From assembly GCA_947561395.2 (NCBI GenBank), contig OX387193.1, positions 806,001 through 870,000 on the forward strand: DNA of 64,000 bases. The letters run 5' to 3'. Origin of the DNA: Buxus sempervirens. Lineage: Eukaryota > Streptophyta > Magnoliopsida > Buxales > Buxaceae. Numbering within the stretch: the stretch's first letter is position 1; each line of letters starts with the position of its first letter. The notes beneath the pieces were generated by a model that saw only the letters and a list, made by a program, of their open reading frames with translations, was not told the origin of the DNA and searched no databases. Below are positions 58,040-64,000 of the stretch, piece after piece. Position numbers and translations under genes: made by a program.

Positions 58040-59474
58040 ATGGAGTTTTGTAGATTATGCTGTTCTTCCTTGCTCCTCATAATCTCAGGCAAGTTCTAGG
58101 CCTCTTTTCCCACTTCTCTGTTTTTTGCCCTTTTGAGTATTATATTTCAAGGTAAAATTAAATTGCTCATTTTCTGAGGCCAAGTTTTTACATTTGTGTA
58201 GGTTTTCTGTTTCTAGAATTGGTTGCTTCCGTCGGCATTAACTACGGCCGGATAGCGGACAACCTCCCTTCCCCGGAAAACGTCGTTCCGCTTCTCCGAT
58301 CTATTGGTGCCACTAGAGTAAAGCTCTACGATGCAGATTCCCGAGTGCTTCGAGCTTTTGCCAATACTGGCATTGCCTTCGTCGTTGCACTCGGAAATGA
58401 GTACCTAGCGAAGATGAGAGATCCAGAGAAAGCTTTATCTTGGGTGAAATCAAATGTTCAGCAATACTTGCCTGCAACGAATATCACCTGCATCACTATT
58501 GGAAATGAGGTTCTAACGTTCAACGACACATCTCTCACTGAAAACCTCCTGCCTGCGATGCAGAACGTGCACACAGCTGTTGTAAAACTAGGGTTAGACA
58601 AGCAGGTGAGCGTCACCACTGCGCACTCGTTGGCGGTGCTGGAGGCCTCGTATCCTCCGTCTGCCGGAGCTTTCCGTCGAGATCTGATCAAGCACATCTG
58701 TCCGATCTTAAATTTCCATGATAAGACTGGTTCATCTTTCCTCATTAATGCCTATCCTTACTTCGCATACAAGGCCAATCCGAAGCATGTCTCTCTTGAT
58801 TTCGTTCTCTTTCAACCCGGCCAAGGGGTTTTGGATCCGATCTCGAATCTTCACTACGACAACATGTTGTTCGCACAGATCGACGCCGTTTACGCCGCTC
58901 TGGCCTCGCTGGGATACAAGAAATTGCCCGTACAGATATCTGAGACTGGTTGGCCATCGAAAGGGGACGAAGACGAAACTGGAGCAACGCCGGAGAATGC
59001 AAAAAAGTATAACGGGAACCTAATCAAGCTGATTTCTCAGAAAAAAGGGACACCAATGAGGCCGAACTTCGATCTGAACATTTACGTCTTTGCTCTGTTC
59101 AATGAGAATATGAAGCCAGGACCGACTTCAGAGAGGAATTACGGATTGTTCAAGCCCGACGGAACGCCGGCATATCCACTCGGACTCACCGGCAACAGTG
59201 CCAAGAACACGACGATCAGTACCGGAGATGGGGAGGGCAATGCCAACACAACTTCGCCGCCGGCAAATTCATCAGCGGGATATTTATCCATCTCTTCTGC
59301 TTCTGTAAGTTGTGCCATTACATTTCCCACAAGTCACAATCTAATTGTGGATGGTGACAATTTTCTGTTATTTATCTTTTTTATTAATTTAGCTGTATTT
59401 AATCGCAGGATAAACGACGTTTTGCTGGTATTTTCTTGGGAGGATGCTTGAGTTGGTCTTTACTGTTCCTCTAA
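58040..59474 (+). CDS. Glucan endo-1,3-beta-glucosidase, GH17, probably GPI-anchored
   Basis: Hydrolyses beta-1,3-glucan such as callose at the cell surface. Exons 58040-58088, 58202-59304 and 59409-59474 give 405 residues. Residues 1-26 form a signal peptide (MEFCRLCCSSLLLIISGFLF) completed across intron 1. The GH17 barrel starts VGINYGRIADNLPSP. The acid/base Glu is E119 in TIGNEVL and the nucleophile is E264 in ISETGWPSKGD; GLFKPDGTPAYPLGL closes the domain. A Ser/Asn/Thr-rich linker follows. The short last exon adds DKRRFAGIFLGGCLSWSLLFL, a hydrophobic tail suited to GPI anchoring. There is no X8/CBM43 domain. The layout resembles plasmodesmal-type GH17 enzymes such as Arabidopsis At5g42100, but the location is inferred. 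Intron 1 requires a GC donor (TCAG|GCAAGT) to keep the frame. Reading through intron 2 yields a longer, unrelated tail. Confidence 0.92.
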
Positions 59475-60207
59475 ACGGTTAACGAGGAAAGACCATAAAG
59501 CAATTATCTGCCCCTTTTTTGTCGCCGAGAAAGCATGAACAAGAATATGAATGAGCTTCGTAGCTAGGGAAAGGTAAATTGAAATTTTATTCTTTACTTG
59601 TATTTCAAATCATGCAAATGGACTGTAGCGAAGGCCTTTTAAACCGTCGGTCCAGTGCTCGCTGGAGTTGTACCAGTATCTTTGTGGATGATGATATACA
59701 ACTTTTTGAGTGTAGGGTCTACTAACATGTGATTTTGCTTTACTTATTGCCTTTTGAGTTTGGACTGACTCATTCCAATGTATGTGCTTCTCTATTTTAT
59801 CTGCAGCACTTGCAGGTAAGAAATTGAGAGGTTTGGTAACTGTGAGACCCATCTCACCTTGTATCGGGAGATTTAGTAGTATTGGCATGTATCTTATTAC
59901 TACTGCTACTATTATTATTACCATTAACTGATTAGATTACCATTTGATCAAGCTCCATTAGATATCAGCGAGTTATTCGTTTCACTGGTTTTATTTTATT
60001 TTTTAAGGGTCATTAACTCACCTACACCAACTTAGCCCTCTCTTCAAATGGTGGTTGATGCGTATCCTATGACATTTTGATACTGGAAGTGTATTTTATT
60101 GTTGTGAAATTTCACGGTGTCAATTTAGTTTCTTTGGTTCTGATGATGACACGGACAGTACTCCACTGCTAGGGTACCATATATTTCAACCAACAACTTA
60201 ACAACTC

Positions 60208-60270
60208 TTGAGACAAAATACCTTTTTTCTTTTTCTTTTTTTTTGGGGTTAAGTTGAGACAAAACACCTT
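60208..60270 (-). repeat. Tail-only retroposon footprint k
   Basis: TTGAGACAAAATACCTT (60208-60224) and TTGAGACAAAACACCTT (60254-60270) match at 16 of 17 bases around a 29-bp insert. The insert is a T-rich run then GGGGTTAAG, which on the minus strand is CTTAACCCCAAAAAAAAAG, a tail resembling the TCCCAAAAA SINE end. Confidence 0.6.
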
Positions 60271-60564
60271 GACGAAAGAATATCGAAATTTGCATCGAAA
60301 AATGCTTTCCGATTGTTACATACCTCCCTGGTTGCTGTCCCTGAAGTTTATAAAATACACTTCAAAGAGGAATTACTTATAGACCTGTTTCTAAATTTTT
60401 ATTTTACTCATTTTTGCGAAGTATGGTCTCATAAAGGATAAACTTGTTTTAAAGATTTCTTTACATGTTAAAGATATTTAATTTAATAAAAGCTCTTTTC
60501 AGTTATGCAATCTGATAATATTTATATAACCTATAAAAGAATGAATAGAGGGTTTCTAAGCGAA

Positions 60565-60629
60565 CTCGGCCTCGATGGGATACAAGAAATTTACCCGTAC
60601 GATATCTGAGACCGGTTGGCCATCCAAAG
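60565..60629 (+). pseudogene. 65-bp fragment of a GH17 gene
   Basis: GATGGGATACAAGAAATTTA, CCGTACGATATCTGAGAC and GGTTGGCCATCCAAAG align with the neighbouring GH17 gene at about 58899-58962, the segment encoding LGYKKLPVQISETGWPSK. Small indels show that it is not functional. The fragment ends exactly where the 86-bp repeats begin. Confidence 0.8.
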
Positions 60630-60868
60630 TCAAATCGTTCAAACCCATTCTCTTAATAGGTCCAACATTCAAAATGAATGCAAACGAGGCCTTAGTTATC
60701 AAACTCATCTCCTCTCAAAACGATTAAACCCATTCTCTCAAGAGTTCCCACATTCAGAATGAATGCCAAACGAGGCCTTACTTATCAAACTCATCTCCTC
60801 TCAAATCGTTTAAACCCATTCTCTCAAGAGTTCCCACATTTAGAATGAATAACAAACGAGGCCTTAGT
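60630..60868. repeat. Three-copy tandem repeat, about 86-bp unit
   Basis: Units start at 60630, 60715 and 60801 with TCAAAACGATTAAACCC-like words and contain CCCACATTCAGAATGAATG. Each ends CAAACGAGGCCTTA. Reversed, that end reads TAAGGCCTCGTTTG, the same as the TAA target plus terminal repeat of the MITE at 34470. Each unit therefore carries a Harbinger-like terminus. Confidence 0.8.
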
Positions 60869-61293
60869 TTTCTCCGATTGTTCAAATCAGAGAAAAAGGG
60901 CTATTTATAGGCTAATCATTCTTATAACGAAACAATCAACTATTATTCAATAATACCAATTTATATTTCCTAACTGCTATTTCACTTGATAAAAGAAATA
61001 ATAATAATAACAGAACTAACTCTGCTGAACATTTGCCGTGCCTCCACCCACCTTAGTGACACTCCGTATCTGCCCAATGTCTGGTATCCTCTTTCTCGTC
61101 CAGAAAAAAACCGGATGCACAAAAAATAGATTCAGTAAACAAATTTTTGGACGGCTGGACCAATTCCGCTTCTGTTAGCTTAGAGAAGCATCATGACTGT
61201 AAAAGTTGCATAAACTGCCGAGAGTCTATGCCTAGACATGGCCCTCAACTTGGAGATCGGGCTTCAGATGGCTCCCCCACTCACGCCTTCGAT

Positions 61294-63764
61294 TCAACTT
61301 TTGACTCTCCGGAAGAATAACACATAAGCTGCTGATGTCCTAATCTCATCCTCACTGACTGAAGATACATGACTGTCGTCAAAATGGTACCATCTGTTCT
61401 CTTCAGGAAGCTGCAAAATTGATCAATCAGGATTAATCCATTGAATTTTCAATGAAATCACCATTTGCCAGGTAAAAGTTAAATCAAGCATATCATTTCA
61501 GGATGCCAATAGAAGTCACTTATATAACTAGGTTAACATAAAATGCAATATTCAACCCCAATCCTAACCCCAACCCCAACCCCAAACCCAGGGAAAAAAA
61601 AAAAGAAAAAGAAAAAAAGCATGTAAATCTTTCACTTTTATAGTTGGTCAAATGGGAGGAATAAGTTAAAAACATATTGGAATGGTGCATTCTCCCTCCT
61701 GGAAGGGCTGATTTGATCTTAGCAGAATAGCACACTTCTTGATTCTATGACTTGTTTTCCAGCAAATTTAACCTTAAAGACCTAAAGTATGAATCTTACC
61801 TTAACGTAGGCGGAGTAGTGGCCCCCACCTAGGCCACCGTAATGATTGCTAATAGCATAAAGTTCATATACATGAGAATGAGAAGCCGCACCCTTGCTTT
61901 TTACATATTTGCTTAAATCAAGATTATGAATAGGGAAATTCACAAAGGTGTCAAGTTTGTTCTTCAGGTACCGACTATAAGAAAACCGTTTCAAGTGAAC
62001 AACTAGAATATCTGGCAGCCTCCACAAGTCCAGTTTCTTCGAGGCCTGCCTATGTTCTTTACAGCCAGGACAATACCTGCATTGACAGATCAAAAATGAA
62101 AATAAGGCATGTAATTTTCAAGATCCAGTTAGACTGAAAACATAGCTGTGCATGAAAAAAAGTAGCATACCACATGTCATCAGGTCCCAAAGGTTCCTCC
62201 TTCAAGAAAGCTTCCAAGCATGAAAATAAAGAGATTGCTTCCTGCCTTGTTTTCTTCACAGAAAACCCAGTCTTGTAAACCTCAGGAAGATCCTCAAGAT
62301 AGCTAGCATCATACAGCTCACGCTCCCCATCAGACCAAACCAAATTAACCTGTATAGATTGACAAGGTTTAATGGGAGAATCCTTTTCAATCAGGGTGTA
62401 ACTCAAGCCCTTCTCATAAGTTACAGAGAGTTGAAAGGCTGAATCCGCATCAGACATTTGCTCTGGTTCCAACTTATCCATTGATTGGTTTCCAGATCCA
62501 CAGTGAGTATTGAAACTGTTAGGTCTGTCATCATCTAATTCCGAAGTAGGGGAATTCCCCTTGCTGGTATGGACTTGAGGCAAAGGAAAATATGCTTTTC
62601 TTTTCAATGGAGTAAGCATCTTATGTACAGCTTTATTAATATCAGCTCCGGTTTGTGGGACTTCTAAACAAGTGACCAGTGGTGTCCCAAAGAGCTTCTT
62701 GTCATTACTGTTTAGAATGTCTGCAGTGCATCTGAAACACACAAATCTTTTGGTTAACAAAAAACCAGAGTGAGATCATATATATATATATATATGCCCA
62801 TTTTCCATCATATCTTATACAAGATTTTCTCATCAGTGCCCAAAGACACACATCTTAACACTCTAACCGTTATGACAGATAGCTTAAGCAATTTTATTTA
62901 CTATGATCTTTTGAAGCCACAAAACTTGTAAACCACAAATCCTGAAGTCCCACTATCCAAAGAAGTGAAGCAACATAGCTGCGTGACTTCTAATCACAAT
63001 CTCCAGTGATGTAGAAGCTGCTAAATAGCTGTAAATTCCATTGTTTTCAAGTATATAAAGAAAGGACTGTACATGACAGACATCCAAAATCATAAAGATG
63101 GAGTAATATCTACATTGTGAATTTTTTGTACAAAATAACAATATGATATATGCATAACCATGCATGACAAAAGAATAAAACATTAAAATCTAACTAGAAC
63201 TCATTCAAACGTTAATTTGGAAAAATCCAAGAAATGACTGAATTTAAAAACTCACTTTTCTTTGCTTTGATGAATGATCTCTAGTCTTGCTAAACCCTTC
63301 TGTCTTTTGGGAAGTCGATAGGCTACGATATGCTCATCATCCTTTATTGAGGACAATGGATCCAAAGGGTTCTCCAGGTATCGAAATATCGTATGATCAT
63401 ACACCTGAAGATTGAGAATCTACAACTTAAGCAGCAGTAAAAAGAAAAATGAAACCTAAGTGAACAGATTATCTAGTAGAATCAGACTCCGTGCAATTAA
63501 CACTACCTCTGCGAGCAATAAACTTTCACCGCTCCTTAAGCAACATGCCGTACTCAACTCCTGAATAAGATCTTTGATGGAACCATGTCTTAATACCGTC
63601 ACAGTATAAGGAATTGGAAGCACACTTCCATCACCACAGAACACAGTCACTGTCATTATCCGTGTGACATTTGAAGGTAATGGCAAAGATAAGTACATAA
63701 AGGGATCAAAAGTTACAGAAACTTTGCCACAAACTGGGCATACCAGTGTCGACTTGTATTGACC
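61294..63764 (-). CDS. Ubiquitin-specific protease (USP/C19), C-terminal part; start outside window
   Basis: A deubiquitinating cysteine protease of the plant UBP family, probably of the UBP8/UBP5-like type. Five exons on the minus strand are visible: 63764-63507, 63404-63256, 62731-62171, 62076-61800 and 61410-61294, about 454 codons in consistent phase. Exon content in order is [20 protein letters not shown] (first CxxC of a structural zinc site), [17 protein letters not shown], a long low-conservation insert, [22 protein letters not shown] (second CxxC), [16 protein letters not shown], then the His box [20 protein letters not shown], and [15 protein letters not shown] ending [10 protein letters not shown]. 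The Cys box and any N-terminal DUSP domain must lie beyond 64000. The first visible exon probably begins at the CAG|GGTCAATAC acceptor and not at the upstream ATG. Confidence 0.88.
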
Positions 63765-64000
63765 CTGAGCATTTTGCACCACATTCATATTGTTAGCAAC
63801 AATGTAGAAAATCAGTTATGGAGTTGCACATCTGATAAATTTCAATAAACAAGAAGCTAAGACATAATTTGATCAATATGCAAAAGCAAAATGATGTAGG
63901 AAAAAAAAATGATGAAATCGATCATTTTTATGTCATTAAATTTCTTACAATCCCTTTCTCTCTTTTATTTATTTTTTTCTTTTTTCTTTTTTTGAGAATA
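63765..64000 (-). other. Upstream intron of the ubiquitin-specific protease gene
   Basis: AT-rich and T-rich sequence leading, on the minus strand, to the acceptor at 63765-63766. No exon is recognisable before the window edge. Confidence 0.55.

Larger units (their letters stand above)
59475..61293. other. Convergent intergenic region with a GH17 fragment and tandem repeats
   Basis: Starts with the GH17 3' UTR. It contains footprint k (60208-60270), a 65-bp GH17 gene fragment (60565-60629) and a three-copy repeat (60630-60868). No gene otherwise. Confidence 0.5.

Noticed and set aside
61555-61590. CCCTAAA-like telomeric tract (CCTAACCCCAACCCC)
   Set aside because: Short, irregular and inside an intron of the protease gene; not a convincing interstitial telomere.
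63889-63915. ATGATG words around TAGG plus A-run
   Set aside because: The direct repeat is under 10 bp in A-rich sequence and could be chance.
1-64000. CRISPR arrays, operons, tRNA or rRNA genes
   Set aside because: No regularly spaced repeats, no bacterial gene organisation and no intact tRNA cloverleaf. The only tRNA-like boxes belong to SINEs.

Overview
The window is nuclear DNA of a flowering plant. Its genes are intron-rich with GT-AG (twice apparently GC-AG) introns, and it carries plastid-targeted enzymes (granule-bound starch synthase, plastid pyruvate dehydrogenase E1 alpha), a Golgi arabinogalactan galactosyltransferase and a callose-type GH17 glucanase. MITEs, SINE-like and LTR relics fill the gaps. 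A MiAMP1-type six-cysteine antimicrobial peptide gene, a family first known from Macadamia, makes a basal eudicot such as a Proteales member plausible; this is inference only.

Layout. 1-4.2 kb: a tandem pair of MiAMP1-like peptide genes, the first broken and its upstream region swollen by nested insertions, the second intact. 4.87-5.22 kb: a small inverted-repeat element. 5.9-11.5 kb (+): an 11-exon GALT31A-type galactosyltransferase. 15.9-16.8 kb (-): the main exon of an uncharacterised basic plant protein. 19.7-24.3 kb (+): a membrane-anchored START-domain lipid-transfer protein. 25.7-29.5 kb (-): plastid PDH E1 alpha. 31.7-32.4 kb (+): a two-exon 71-residue conserved small protein. 34-37 kb: MITEs and a solo LTR. 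37.2-49.6 kb (+): two complete tandem GBSSI genes with identical 13-exon structures. 51.6-52.2 kb (-): ribosomal stalk protein P1. 52.6-55.5 kb: a SINE-like element split by a PIF/Harbinger deletion derivative. 58.0-59.5 kb (+): a GPI-anchored-type GH17 beta-1,3-glucanase. 60.6-60.9 kb: a stray GH17 fragment next to a triple 86-bp repeat. 61.3-63.8 kb (-): the 3' half of a ubiquitin-specific protease whose start lies beyond the window.

The genes do not form one pathway. The two GBSSI copies share a function (amylose synthesis), and each has the same G-box core (GCCACGTGGAA) upstream.

The most unusual signal is structural. At eleven places a 12-21 bp direct repeat flanks an insert of only about 12-29 bp, and the insert always carries an A-run against the downstream repeat, or a T-run against the upstream repeat. 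These look like retroposon insertions truncated to little more than the 3' tail. Several tails match the tails of two SINE-like elements and a LINE-like end seen in the same window. One of them duplicates the splice donor of the first GBSSI leader intron.
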